64,000 nucleotides of DNA from Bin5 sp965232575 (GCA_965232575.1 CBDDPZ010000009.1:558001-622000), one strand, 5' to 3'. Counted from the first letter of the stretch, positions 33,201-42,807 are shown. Made by a program: numbers and translations. Notes: generated by a model not told the origin, from the sequence alone.

Positions 33201-34175
33201 ATGACCATGAAACTCACGGCCGAGCAGCTCGCGCACTATGACGAATATGGATATGTAATTGTCGAAGGCGTCTTCAGTCCCGAAGAAGATATAGACCCCG
33301 TGATCGAAGAGTACAAGGGTGTGCTGGACAGCTTGGCGCACGAACTGTTTGAAGCGGGCGAGATCTCCTCCCTGTATGAAGAGCTCCCATTCGCCGAAAG
33401 GCTGATCGCCATCTACCAGGAAAGCGGCAAAGTCCATGCGCAGTATTTCGACTTCTCCCTGCCGCAGGGAAACGTACAGCCAGACACGCCCTTCTGGGCC
33501 GGGCCGGCCGTTTTCCGCATGTTGACAAACGAGAGTCTCCTGGATTCCGTCGAGTCGATCCTCGGAGCGGAGATTTACTCCAACCCGGTCCAGCATGTCC
33601 GCTTGAAGCCGCCGGAACATCTGACACCGGTCAACGAGGAGACAGGCCGCGTCATGTTGGGAAAAACGCCCGTCCACCAGGACCACGGCGTAGTTCGTCC
33701 CGAAGCTGACGAGACCCAGATGCTGACAGTCTGGTTCCCTCTGATGGACGTCGATGTTGTGAACGGCTGTCTTTGCGTATGGCCGGGAAGCCACAAGCGG
33801 GGACTGGTCGACCACTGTCCCACCAATAAAGGCCTGGCTGTCCCCGGCAAACTGTTGGACGGCAAAGCGGTGCCGATGGTCATGAAGAAGGGTGACGCCC
33901 TCCTTATGCACAAACAGACGCTGCATGCCTCCTACTCTAACAACAGCGATACCATCCGTTGGAGCTTTGATCTGCGCTACAACCCGACCGGACAGCCAAC
34001 CGGCCGGCCGGCCTTTCCCGGCTTCGTCGCCCGCAGCCGCAAATATCCTGACACGGTCCTGCGCGAACCGGCCGATTGGGAAAAGTTGTGGCGGGATACA
34101 CGCGCTCACATGGCGACCATCGAGGACGCCGGCAGCTTCAACCGCTGGACCGAAGATAATCCCGTTTGCGCCTGA
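33201..34175 (+). CDS. Phytanoyl-CoA dioxygenase (PhyH) family protein
   Basis: 324 residues. Fe(II)/2-oxoglutarate fold: PVHQDHG supplies His159 and Asp161, MHKQTLHAS supplies the distal His, and RWSFDLRYNPTG supplies the 2-oxoglutarate-binding Arg. A strong AGGAGG site precedes the ATG. Bacterial PhyH proteins hydroxylate diverse small molecules and are abundant in marine, sponge-associated bacteria. Flanked by two Gfo/Idh oxidoreductases in the same direction, so its substrate is probably a sugar-like or phosphonate-like compound. Confidence 0.92.
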   Translation: MTMKLTAEQLAHYDEYGYVIVEGVFSPEEDIDPVIEEYKGVLDSLAHELFEAGEISSLYEELPFAERLIAIYQESGKVHAQYFDFSLPQGNVQPDTPFWAGPAVFRMLTNESLLDSVESILGAEIYSNPVQHVRLKPPEHLTPVNEETGRVMLGKTPVHQDHGVVRPEADETQMLTVWFPLMDVDVVNGCLCVWPGSHKRGLVDHCPTNKGLAVPGKLLDGKAVPMVMKKGDALLMHKQTLHASYSNNSDTIRWSFDLRYNPTGQPTGRPAFPGFVARSRKYPDTVLREPADWEKLWRDTRAHMATIEDAGSFNRWTEDNPVCA

Positions 34176-34245
34176 CCCGACAGCCGAGTCAGGCTGCCGC
34201 TTAACCTCATATTCAATCGTTTTCTTAGCTTAGTGAGGTCATGGA

Positions 34246-35271
34246 ATGACCAACGGACCGGGCGCGGCCCCGCTTAAAATGGCCCAGTATGGCACCAAGC
34301 ACGGGCACGCCGCCGGCAAGCTCCAGGCGATGCTCGACTCGCCCGACGTTGAAGTAATTGGTCTCTTTGAGCCGGACCAGGCGCGCCGCGCCGAACTGGA
34401 AGGGAACAGCGGTCCGTTCGGCCAGGTGCGCTGGTTCGACTCCGAAGAGGAACTCCTGTCCGACACCTCAATCGTCGCCGTCGCCTCAGAAGGCAAGAAC
34501 GCGGAAAGCCTTCCGCAGACCGAAGCCATCGTCGATGCCGGCATGCATGTCTGGTACGACAAGCCGGCCGGGGAAGACTGGCCTGCCTGGCAGAGGGTGA
34601 TGAGCAAGGCTCAGGGCCAGGGCCTTCTCATTCAGATGGGCTATATGTTTCGTTACCAGAACGGCTTTTGCCAGATTGCCGAGTGGGCGCATGGCGGGCT
34701 GCTGGGCGATCTGTACTGCGCCCGCGCCCACATGTCCACCAATGTCGACGCCCGCGGACGCGAGTCCCTTGCCGTACATCAGGGAGGCATCTTCTACGAT
34801 CTCGCCGGGCATATGCTCGATCAGGTCGTCTGGCTAATGGGCAGACCGACGCGAACAACCGGTTTCTTCCGCACAGACGGCAGCCGCGAACCGTCATGCG
34901 CGGACAACACGCTCGGCGTACTCGAATACGAAAGAGGGCTCGCGTTCGTCGATATTGCCGCGATGGAACCGAAGCCAATGGCCCGCCGTTTCGAAGTCTA
35001 TGGCACAAAAGGAAGCGCAATCCTGCTGGAACCCTTCGAACCGCCTTTCGCCATACGCCTGTGCTTGGACGAGCCCGCCGACGGCTTCGATGCCGGAGCC
35101 CAAATCGTCCCCGTCGCCGCACAAAGCCGCCAGCAGACCTACGAAGAGGAGCTTGTCGCCTTCGTGGCAACCCTGCGCGGCCAGCAGCCGCCGGACCGCC
35201 CTCCCGAACACGAACTCCTCGTGCAGGAAACCCTTCTCCGTTTGACGGGTAAAATCGCAGACGCAAAGTAA
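34246..35271 (+). CDS. Gfo/Idh/MocA family oxidoreductase
   Basis: 341 residues. The start differs from the classic loop: MAQYGTKHGHAAGKLQAM, then VWYDKPAGEDW (catalytic-type Lys in DKP). C-terminal half has YMFRYQNGFCQIAEW, HQGGIFYDLAGHMLDQVVW and late acidic residues. It differs clearly from the other Gfo/Idh copy, so it is not a recent duplicate. Last gene of the plus-strand sugar-conversion cluster and convergent with the exporter gene. Confidence 0.9.
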   Translation: MTNGPGAAPLKMAQYGTKHGHAAGKLQAMLDSPDVEVIGLFEPDQARRAELEGNSGPFGQVRWFDSEEELLSDTSIVAVASEGKNAESLPQTEAIVDAGMHVWYDKPAGEDWPAWQRVMSKAQGQGLLIQMGYMFRYQNGFCQIAEWAHGGLLGDLYCARAHMSTNVDARGRESLAVHQGGIFYDLAGHMLDQVVWLMGRPTRTTGFFRTDGSREPSCADNTLGVLEYERGLAFVDIAAMEPKPMARRFEVYGTKGSAILLEPFEPPFAIRLCLDEPADGFDAGAQIVPVAAQSRQQTYEEELVAFVATLRGQQPPDRPPEHELLVQETLLRLTGKIADAK

Positions 35272-35335
35272 GCGGGTCTCTTCTCTACAGCGCCCACTGC
35301 CTGGCTAACATGTGGCAGTTGCCTGCTGTCCGCGC

Positions 35336-36703
35336 TTAAGCCCGCGCGTGGCGCAGTCGAATCGACAGATAAACACGCTGCGATCGCTGCCACAGCCACA
35401 GATTGCGCACGACCGAACCAATCCCATAGGCGCCCATGGCAATATAGACGCCCGACACGCCGCAGAGTACAGCCGCGCTGCCCTCACCTGAACAGGGGCG
35501 TCCTCCCAGGAAAACACTCAGAGTCAACAGAATGGCGACCGTTGCCAGCGAGAGTGCATCAGACTCGGTGATACCCCGCGTCCGCTGGCCGTTTATCAGG
35601 GCGCCTTGGAGGGTGCTTGTAAGGGTGGTCAAGGCAGGTAGCGGAATCACCAGCCACAGGGCGGCCTTTGCCTGCTGTAACAGGTCCGGCGGAAGTGCTG
35701 CGAACCGAATTAACCACAAGTCCCCAAGAGGGGTAATCGAGAGGGCCAAAGGGACGAATGCCAGGAAAAGGCCCAGTTGCAACGCAAATCGCCTCAACGC
35801 CTCGATCGAACCGGGCCGATCCAGATGTACGATCACCACCTCTACGTATCCGATCGCCGCGCTGTTAATCACCAGCAGGACGCCAAACAGCACCGGCCAC
35901 AGCGCGAGCGAGCCTATCGAATCGGGCATACGGCTCAGGCTGGCGCTCACCAGCGGCTGCAGAAGAATCTGCATGAAGGTTGTCAGCGCCAGCGGCAGAT
36001 AGAACCTCAGGAATCGTGCCCATGACAGTAGGGCATGGCCGGGCGTCACTGAGAGAAGATTTCGCTGCACGACAGGCCGAACGCGAAAGGTGGCATAGAC
36101 AGCTTCAAACACAACGCCCGTCGAAATAGCTGTGCTGGCGACGACGACCCCGTCCAGGCCCGTGAACTGGAAAAGCCCAAATGCAAGCACGATTTCAACC
36201 AAGAGCCGCATCACCGTTCCCAGCGACACCGCGCGCGTCCGGCCGCAGCGAATCAGAACGCCGTACTGATAGCGCCTGATGGCAAGGCTGGGGACGAAGG
36301 GAAGCATAATGCGAACGCCGCTGCGGACCGGCTCTGCAAGCTCCGGCGGCGCTGAAATAAGACCAAACATCACGAGTTCGAAGAGGGGTGTAAAGGCGAG
36401 CAGAAAGTGAATGAAGGTCAGTCCGACGCTTAGCCACAGCATATAGCCGCGCCCCCGCCGGTAGGAGGTCCTGTCTCTGCTCAGAGCGGTTGACGCGGCC
36501 AGCATCGATATCGAGGGAGCCGCCAGAGCAAGTGTCACGGAGAAGGCTAGACCCCAGGAGGCAAGCTGAACCTTTGGGTTGCCGCTCCGAGCCACAGCTG
36601 ACGCCAGGATTGGCTGTTCCACCGTGATCATGAACCAGCTCAGCGCCAGAGGCCACCAGGTCTCAAAAATCTCTCTTGTTGAGATTCGGGTCGAAGGATT
36701 CAT
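35336..36703 (-). CDS. Polytopic membrane protein, ANK/MATE-like exporter
   Basis: 455 residues, 10-12 hydrophobic helices, with WWPLALSWFMITVEQPILASAV near the start, a pattern seen in ANKH-like and MATE/MOP flippase-like proteins. Substrate is unknown; polysaccharide, phosphate or small-molecule export are possible. ATG 36703 is preferred to a longer frame that overlaps the next upstream gene. It follows the dehydrogenase gene by 20 bp, so the two are probably co-transcribed. Confidence 0.78.
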   Translation of the reverse strand: MNPSTRISTREIFETWWPLALSWFMITVEQPILASAVARSGNPKVQLASWGLAFSVTLALAAPSISMLAASTALSRDRTSYRRGRGYMLWLSVGLTFIHFLLAFTPLFELVMFGLISAPPELAEPVRSGVRIMLPFVPSLAIRRYQYGVLIRCGRTRAVSLGTVMRLLVEIVLAFGLFQFTGLDGVVVASTAISTGVVFEAVYATFRVRPVVQRNLLSVTPGHALLSWARFLRFYLPLALTTFMQILLQPLVSASLSRMPDSIGSLALWPVLFGVLLVINSAAIGYVEVVIVHLDRPGSIEALRRFALQLGLFLAFVPLALSITPLGDLWLIRFAALPPDLLQQAKAALWLVIPLPALTTLTSTLQGALINGQRTRGITESDALSLATVAILLTLSVFLGGRPCSGEGSAAVLCGVSGVYIAMGAYGIGSVVRNLWLWQRSQRVYLSIRLRHARA

Positions 36704-36723
36704 CGCTCTGTTGGTCGGCGCCT

Positions 36724-37722
36724 TTATGAACCCTGCCAGTCCAGAATCGTGCCCAACATTCCCGGCTCCCAACGTGCCAGCATAGCGTAGGCCGCCGCGG
36801 CGTTCTGCCAGGAAAATCGATGCGTAGTGAGCGGGTCGACCACCAGCCGCCCGCGGGCCAGTAGTCTTAGCGCAGTATTCTCATCGGCAGTATGAGTCCA
36901 CCAACCCGGGGCCGAGTCCTGCCTTGGCCGCGCGCTCTCGTGCGCTCCCAGTACAGTCAGTCCTTTCTTGTGAACATCGCGGTAGAAGTTGACCGCCTCG
37001 GTCTCGCCTCTGGTACTGCCCAGCAAAACCACCCGCCCTCCGAATCGCGCCAGATCGAAGGCGGCTGGAATGGCCTCCGGATGGCCGGTCGCCTCTATGA
37101 CCACTGCCGGATCATTCCCGCCGTTCTGTTCTCGGAGAGCTGCTCCGAGATTGTCATCCGCCTGCAGCGAGGCGTCCACTTCGAGCGCCTCGGCAAACTC
37201 CAGGCGCCGAGCGTCTTTATCGATAGAAACCACCGGGAGCCCACCGTTGAGACGGGCCAACTGCATAACAATAAGCCCGACCGGCCCGCAGCCTATGACC
37301 GCCACCGGCTCTCCAAGCTCAATTCGCGCCTTGCGAACACCTTGCATCGCGATCGATCCAAGCCGGAAAAACGCCGCCCGCTCGCTCGTCAGACCGTCAG
37401 GAACATGGTGACATTCTGAAGCTGAGGCAGCAGCATACATCATGTGGTTTGAGCGGGAAGCAACCCGGTCGCCGACCTTCCAACCCGCAACGCCCGCACC
37501 CACCCCGACCACTTCACCGATGTGGCTGTACCCTGTCCTCTGTGGATAACGGGCCGAAGTATTCGCAAGACCCAAAAGAAAGGCTCTCTCGGTGCCCGGA
37601 CTCAGCATTGAGACCAGCGCCCGGATTAGAAGCTCACCCGGCCCTGCTTCTGGCATTTCGCACTCCCGCACATCGGCCACGCCTCTTTCCACAAATAAAA
37701 TACGGTAGTTTCGCTCTGACAT
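36724..37722 (-). CDS. Medium-chain dehydrogenase, zinc-independent type
   Basis: 332 residues. MSERNYRILFVERG start at ATG 37722, with AGGAGG directly upstream; the 90 extra codons of the longer frame look non-coding. First ligand motif is SMLSPGTERAF, the zinc-less GTE type. Rossmann loop VAVIGCGPVGLIVMQLA near residue 160, and HESARPRQDSAPGWW in the cap. Two-gene unit with the exporter; divergent from the oligopeptide binding protein. Confidence 0.88.
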   Translation of the reverse strand: MSERNYRILFVERGVADVRECEMPEAGPGELLIRALVSMLSPGTERAFLLGLANTSARYPQRTGYSHIGEVVGVGAGVAGWKVGDRVASRSNHMMYAAASASECHHVPDGLTSERAAFFRLGSIAMQGVRKARIELGEPVAVIGCGPVGLIVMQLARLNGGLPVVSIDKDARRLEFAEALEVDASLQADDNLGAALREQNGGNDPAVVIEATGHPEAIPAAFDLARFGGRVVLLGSTRGETEAVNFYRDVHKKGLTVLGAHESARPRQDSAPGWWTHTADENTALRLLARGRLVVDPLTTHRFSWQNAAAAYAMLARWEPGMLGTILDWQGS

Positions 37723-38212
37723 GAATCTCCTCCTGGCCTTTGGACTTCCCTTCGTAGTGGAATCAGCTTGGAAAATGGACGACTCGCTAGCTCCGCGCCT
37801 GAAGTGACCGGAGGATGAGAAGAAACCTTCTGTGAAAGTTTGGGGCGTTGCGTAGAGAAAACGAAACTTTGACTTCGCGCCCGCCAGCCCTTGGCCAAAA
37901 CGGGAGCAAAGGCCGACGCCCTCCTTAACACCTGCTGTCGTCAGCCGACAATCCGATGGCAACCATATGGGCCCGCGCGACTTGCCGACCACTGCGCCAG
38001 TATAACACAGGATAAAGCGCCAGCGACCTGGCGCGATCTCTGCTCGTTCCGCAATGTAGGAGCCGCTGCCTGACTCTTTCCCGAGGCGGCCTGGTTAATG
38101 CACAGACCTCAAAATTTGACAATTTGCCCCCTGGCATGGGATTATCTCCCAACTCCAGGATGTGTTTCATCGTCGTATTTCAAACCATTTACTCGTCTCA
38201 AGGGAGGCATCT
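37723..38212. other. Divergent intergenic region before the oligopeptide importer
   Basis: 490 bp. It holds a short perfect dyad GCGCCAG-CGAC-CTGGCGC (38017-38034), a plus-strand promoter (38116-38145) and AGGGAGG as ribosome site. Short frames here look spurious. Confidence 0.5.
38116..38145 (+). promoter_or_regulatory. Candidate promoter of the oligopeptide ABC operon
   Basis: TTGACA (38116-38121) is perfect consensus; GATTAT (38140-38145) follows with 18-bp spacing. A leader of about 60 nt separates it from the binding-protein start. Confidence 0.55.
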
Positions 38213-39871
38213 ATGTTCAGAAGCAGGATTCTGAGTCTTGTTATCGTTCTTTCACTGGCGTTGTTGGTTGCATGCACCGCCCCCGCTGCCGCTCCTGCCG
38301 CAGAGGAGGCACCTGCAGAGTCTTCAGACCAGACGGATTCAGAAGATGCCGAAGTCGAGCAGGTTCTGATTGGCGGCTTCGACGTCGGTCCCGGCGGCGA
38401 CCCGCAAGGCGTTCTTTACAACAACGGCGCCGGCAACGTCTGGTTCGTCAAGATGTTTACGCCCCTTATCATTATGGACTCCACTTTCTCTAATCACACC
38501 AGTGAGGCTGCGCTGGCAGTTAGCTGGGAGCCAAACGACGATGCAACCGTTTGGACTTTCAACCTTAGAGAAGGCGTCAAATGGCATGATGGCGAGGACT
38601 TCACCGCCTCCGACCTGAAGTGGACCGCCGAATTCGTTTCTGCGCCGCAGGCGGCCGTAACCCATTTTGGCATTAGTCAGCCGAATCAGATCGTTGGCTG
38701 GACCGAATACAACGATGGCGAAGCCGACGAGATCACTGGCATCCGCGTCGTCGATGATCTGACCCTCGAAATCGAACTGAACATTTCAAATCCGCGGTTC
38801 TACGATTCCGTTCGTGGATTCTACGCTCTGCCCGAGCACGCGATTGACTTCGAGTCCACCGAGATCTTCAGTAGCGATTGGTGGTTCACTAACCCGATCG
38901 GTACCGGCCCGTTCAAGTTCGATTCCTACGAAAAAGATCAGTTCATGGCCCTCGCCCCCAACGAGCTGTACTGGGATGGCGTACCCGAGCTCGATCAGTT
39001 GGTCAACCGGTACTTCGTCGACGAGACCGCCGCCGTTCTGGCGTTGGAGAGCGGTGACATCGACTTCACTTATGTTAGCGCAGATGTGGCAAGCCGTTTC
39101 GCCGGAAACCCTGACTACCAGATCTTCTCTGGCCCGTCGTTTGTGACCAACATGTTCAACTATAACTATCTGAACGAACCGTGGTCCGACAAGCGCATCC
39201 GTCAGGCCTTCATGTACGGCATCGATCGGGCGTCAATCATTAGTGACGTGTTCAACGGCACCGCGCAGGCGACACCGTGCCAGGATCCCTACCCGACTTT
39301 CTGGCCGGAAGACGCCAACTACTACGAATATGATCCCGCCAAGGCCCGTGAACTCCTGGCCGAAGCCGCCGACGACGGCGTCACGCTTGACGGTGTCAAC
39401 CTGGACATCCCCACCTACTACACTTCGCAGCTGGCGAAAGACATTCTGACCGTTATGCAGGCCAATATGGCCGACGTAGGCGTCAATGTCAATCCGACCT
39501 TCCTTGACGTGCCGACGTGGCGCACGGTCGTGGACGACAACGCCTCCGAATGGAACCTCGCCTACCGCGGCGCCGGCGGCGGACCGGCGTCCTACAGTCC
39601 AATCTGGTACGTCGAAGACAACCAGTGGGGGCTTGACGATCCCAACTACGTCGACCTTTTCGCCGCCATGAACGCGGCGAAGAATGCCGACGAGTACAGG
39701 GCCGCCCGCACTGCCCTCTGCAAGTATCAGAACGAAGAGGCCACCTTCGCTTACTGGTGGGTCTCCACCCGATACGGTATCGCCACTGTCGATATCGAAG
39801 ACTTCCACTACTTCCCGGCGCCAGGTGGCGGCCCGTACGTTGACCGCTCCCAGGACTGGAACATGAAATAA
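38213..39871 (+). CDS. Oligopeptide-type ABC substrate-binding lipoprotein (family 5)
   Basis: 552 residues. Signal peptide with lipobox LVAC (Cys21), then an acidic linker (EEAPAESSDQTDSEDAE). Family-5 features: MFTPLIIMDSTF, WEPNDDATVWTFNLREGVKWHDGEDFTASD, GTGPFKFDSYEKDQFMALAPN, and NEPWSDKRIRQAFMYGIDRASI. ATG 38213 is chosen for its AGGGAGG site and because the signal peptide begins there. It would capture oligopeptides, dipeptides, or glycosides and nickel complexes; specificity is not readable. Confidence 0.93.
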   Translation: MFRSRILSLVIVLSLALLVACTAPAAAPAAEEAPAESSDQTDSEDAEVEQVLIGGFDVGPGGDPQGVLYNNGAGNVWFVKMFTPLIIMDSTFSNHTSEAALAVSWEPNDDATVWTFNLREGVKWHDGEDFTASDLKWTAEFVSAPQAAVTHFGISQPNQIVGWTEYNDGEADEITGIRVVDDLTLEIELNISNPRFYDSVRGFYALPEHAIDFESTEIFSSDWWFTNPIGTGPFKFDSYEKDQFMALAPNELYWDGVPELDQLVNRYFVDETAAVLALESGDIDFTYVSADVASRFAGNPDYQIFSGPSFVTNMFNYNYLNEPWSDKRIRQAFMYGIDRASIISDVFNGTAQATPCQDPYPTFWPEDANYYEYDPAKARELLAEAADDGVTLDGVNLDIPTYYTSQLAKDILTVMQANMADVGVNVNPTFLDVPTWRTVVDDNASEWNLAYRGAGGGPASYSPIWYVEDNQWGLDDPNYVDLFAAMNAAKNADEYRAARTALCKYQNEEATFAYWWVSTRYGIATVDIEDFHYFPAPGGGPYVDRSQDWNMK

Positions 39872-39885
39872 GCATGAATTACGGC

Positions 39886-39920
39886 GGCGCTGATGGCTTG
39901 CACACGAGTCCATCAGCGCC
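39886..39920 (+). terminator. Strong hairpin between binding protein and permease
   Basis: GGCGCTGATGG (39886-39896) and CCATCAGCGCC (39910-39920) form a perfect 11-bp stem with a 13-nt loop, 14 bp after the binding-protein stop. It lacks a long T-run, so it may mainly stabilise the upstream mRNA and reduce permease expression, as in other ABC operons. Confidence 0.65.
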
Positions 39921-39967
39921 GTCATTCACAGCTTTCTTTGTAGTGCGCTGGTCCCCCTCACTCTTCC

Positions 39968-40921
39968 ATGCAATACTTCCTGCGCCGCGTCCTCGTAAAT
40001 ATCCCGGTCCTGCTCCTGGTCACAATTGTCATCTATCTGTTGATAAACTTGGCGCCAGGCGATCCGGTCGATTTCTTTGTCAATGAGGAGATCGGCATCA
40101 CGAAGGAAGACCTGGATTTCGTGCGCGAGCGCTATGGCCTCGACGACCCGCTTCCCGTCCGCTACGTCAAATGGCTGGGGCAGGTCGTCCAAGGCGATCT
40201 CGGGTTCCGCTTCAAGAACGGGGACGACGTAGCCGAAGTGCTTGCCGTCCGTCTGAGGCGTACTTTTCTGCTGATGGGCACGGCCCTGGCCATCGGCATC
40301 GTCGTTGGCGTAACGCTCGGAATCTTCATTGGATTGCGGCAGTACTCATTCTGGGATTTTACGTTTACCGGCCTCTCGTTCGTAGGAATATCAATGCCGG
40401 CTTTTATTGCCGGCATCTTTGGCCTATACATCTTTTCGGTGAAACTGGGCTGGTTTCCTTCCGGAGGGATGCGCACCATAGGCAAGCCGGATTCCCTGTT
40501 TGATCTGCTCTATCACCTGGCTTTGCCGGCAGGCACCCTGGCAATTTTCAATTTGGCGACCTTCATGCGCTACACTCGCTTCAGCATGCTGGAAGTACGG
40601 GGCGAGGACTACGTCCGCACCGCCAAAGCAAAAGGGTTGAAGCCGCCCGCGGTGACATGGCGCCACGTGTTTCGCAACGCCCTCCTCCCGGTCGTCACTG
40701 TCGTGGGCTTGAGCCTGCCTACCCTGGTAGCCGGCGCCCTCTTTACCGAGACTATCTATAGCTGGCCGGGTATGGGGGCGCTTCTTGTGGATGCCGTAGC
40801 GGCAAGGGACTATCCCATGGTCATGGGAATCATGTTGGTGACCGCACTGGTCGTGCTGACAGCCAATCTGATCACGGATCTGGCATACGCGGTCGCCGAC
40901 CCTAGAATCCGTTACGAGTAG
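39968..40921 (+). CDS. Oligopeptide-type ABC permease (DppB/OppB-like)
   Basis: 317 residues. N-terminal MQYFLRRVLVNIPVLLLVTI, a periplasmic loop with GLDDPLPVRYVKWLG, six membrane helices and the EAA-type loop DYVRTAKAKGLKPPAVTWRH followed by RNALLPVV. Matches DppB in length and order. Partners are the lipoprotein before and DppC-like permease after. No DppD/F ATPase genes follow. Confidence 0.93.
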   Translation: MQYFLRRVLVNIPVLLLVTIVIYLLINLAPGDPVDFFVNEEIGITKEDLDFVRERYGLDDPLPVRYVKWLGQVVQGDLGFRFKNGDDVAEVLAVRLRRTFLLMGTALAIGIVVGVTLGIFIGLRQYSFWDFTFTGLSFVGISMPAFIAGIFGLYIFSVKLGWFPSGGMRTIGKPDSLFDLLYHLALPAGTLAIFNLATFMRYTRFSMLEVRGEDYVRTAKAKGLKPPAVTWRHVFRNALLPVVTVVGLSLPTLVAGALFTETIYSWPGMGALLVDAVAARDYPMVMGIMLVTALVVLTANLITDLAYAVADPRIRYE

Positions 40922-41022
40922 AGTGGGGAATCCTTCCGGGTGTTACCTGTGTCTGCTAAAGTAAAATCGATTCACAGACAATAGAGCATACAACGAATAG
41001 AGCACACAACTACACGACTGTA

Positions 41023-41907
41023 ATGTCTATCGAAGGTGGAAGGCGAAAAACAAACTCCCAGTCCCCGACCGCTCAAGCCTGGCGGCGGTTTCGCCGTCAT
41101 CCACTGGCCCTGGCCGGCTTGATTTTATTTGCCGTCGTCCTCCTTGCCAGCATCGCGGCCCCCCTGATCGCGCGCTACGACTATGCCGCTCTCAACTTGC
41201 CTGACAAGTTTCAGCCGCCAAGCCTCGCTCACTTTTTGGGTACAGACCGAGTGGGGCGGGACATCTGGAGTCGCACACTGTACGGAGGTCGCGTGTCACT
41301 GGCCGTCGGGTTTGCCGCCGCCTCCATTTCGACCGTCATCGGCGTAATTCTTGGATCGATATCGGGCTATTATCGTGGCAAGGCCGACCAGGTTATCATG
41401 CGATTTACAGATGTCGTGATGACCTTCCCTCGCGTTGTGATCATCCTGACTGCTGCAATTTACCTGGGACAGAGCATTGCCAGCGTAATTTTCCTGATCG
41501 GGATATTCAGTTGGCCGGGTATCACCCGCCTGGTTCGGGGGCAAGTACTCTCTCTAAGGGAACAGCAGTTTGTCTTGGCTTCGCGGTCGTTAGGCGCACG
41601 CAACCGGCGCATAATCGTCACCCATGTGCTGCCAAACGTCGTTGCGCCCGTACTCGCTTCAGTAACGTTCGCCGTCAACGGCGCCATACTTCTTGAAGCG
41701 GGGTTGAGCTTCCTGGGCGTCGGAATCCCGCTCCCAACCCCGAGTTGGGGCAACATGCTTGAGTCAGCGCGTAGCCTGGACGTCCTCCAGGACGGGCCCT
41801 GGATTTGGGTCCCTCCGGCGGTAATGATCTTGCTGACCGTATTGAGTATCAACTTCATCGGCGACGGCCTTCGCGATGCCATCGACCCCCGGTATCAGCA
41901 AGGCTAA
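41023..41907 (+). CDS. Oligopeptide-type ABC permease (DppC/OppC-like)
   Basis: 294 residues. N-terminal AWRRFRRHPLALAGLIL, FLGTDRVGRDIWSRTLYGGRVSLAVG and the EAA-type loop QQFVLASRSLGARNRRIIVTH with LPNVVAPVLA, all standard for OppC/DppC. Six membrane helices. The following gene is convergent (HAD enzyme), so the operon ends here without ATP-binding subunits. Confidence 0.93.
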   Translation: MSIEGGRRKTNSQSPTAQAWRRFRRHPLALAGLILFAVVLLASIAAPLIARYDYAALNLPDKFQPPSLAHFLGTDRVGRDIWSRTLYGGRVSLAVGFAAASISTVIGVILGSISGYYRGKADQVIMRFTDVVMTFPRVVIILTAAIYLGQSIASVIFLIGIFSWPGITRLVRGQVLSLREQQFVLASRSLGARNRRIIVTHVLPNVVAPVLASVTFAVNGAILLEAGLSFLGVGIPLPTPSWGNMLESARSLDVLQDGPWIWVPPAVMILLTVLSINFIGDGLRDAIDPRYQQG

Positions 41908-41978
41908 GCGTACGCGCAAGACATCCGGAATCTCATCTTTTTCTGTAAGCGCTGAAAATTCCCGGGCAGCCGTCACAG

Positions 41979-42695
41979 TCATGCCTGGCCAAGGCGGTCG
42001 GCAAGGTCGTTGAAATCTTCGGCCACGACGTCAATTGAGGGATCGGGGATGAGATCGGTCGTCTGGTCTGGTCCAAACTCTCTGGGCCGGTGGACAAATG
42101 CGGTCCTGAAGCCAACAGCTTTCGACGCTTTCAGGTCTCCGTTGTGCGCGGCGACCATCATGACTTCGCGCGGCTCCAACCCGAGGAGCGCGGCCGCAGT
42201 CTGGTAAACCTCCGGGTCCGGCTTGTAATGCTTCGCAAGCTCCGCGGAGAGAACACAGTCCCAGCAAAAACCACCGTGCCGTGCCATGTTGACCAACAGC
42301 GCCACGTTGCCGTTGGAAAGTGATGCCACGATGAAACGCTTGCGAAGGCGCTCGAGTCCGGAGGCAACGTCTGGCCACGGATTCAGCCTGTGCCATACCC
42401 TGTTCAACTGCACCTTGTCGGCCTCAGACAACCCCGAAACTTGATGTTGCTCCAGTAGATCATCCAGGATTAGACGGTGCAGCGCGTCAATGTTCATCCA
42501 GGGGAGATCCCCAGTGCGGACACGGTGCATCGACGGCCCGTAACCGCCCCGCCAGCTATCGGCAAACTCGGGCCAATTGACCTCCACGCCCTTCGCACGC
42601 CAAACTTCCTCCCCTTCGCGAATGATGGATCCCCGCCAGTCCACCACAGTGCCGAAAACGTCGAAAGTCATCGCCTTTACTTCTGAGAAATCCAT
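41979..42695 (-). CDS. Haloacid dehalogenase-like hydrolase (type II)
   Basis: 238 residues. HAD motif I MTFDVFGTVVDWRG (nucleophile Asp), motif II SLSNGN, Lys in HYKPDPEVYQ, and motif IV MMVAAHNGDLKASKAVG. Closest to L-2-haloacid dehalogenases in motif I wording, but many such genes hydrolyse phosphoesters. Genes on both sides point toward sugar-acid metabolism, so a phosphoglycolate-like role is possible. Minus-strand, about 110 bp after the PfpI-like gene. Confidence 0.85.
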   Translation of the reverse strand: MDFSEVKAMTFDVFGTVVDWRGSIIREGEEVWRAKGVEVNWPEFADSWRGGYGPSMHRVRTGDLPWMNIDALHRLILDDLLEQHQVSGLSEADKVQLNRVWHRLNPWPDVASGLERLRKRFIVASLSNGNVALLVNMARHGGFCWDCVLSAELAKHYKPDPEVYQTAAALLGLEPREVMMVAAHNGDLKASKAVGFRTAFVHRPREFGPDQTTDLIPDPSIDVVAEDFNDLADRLGQA

Positions 42696-42807
42696 AGTCT
42701 CTCCAGTTGCTGGTTGGGTGGGCCGGGCAGTTTTCCGGCGAATTCAGTTTGCCGGACGGCCCCTGAGTTGAGCGACCACTTCGCCTTCAGGCTGGCGGCG
42801 TCGCGCC

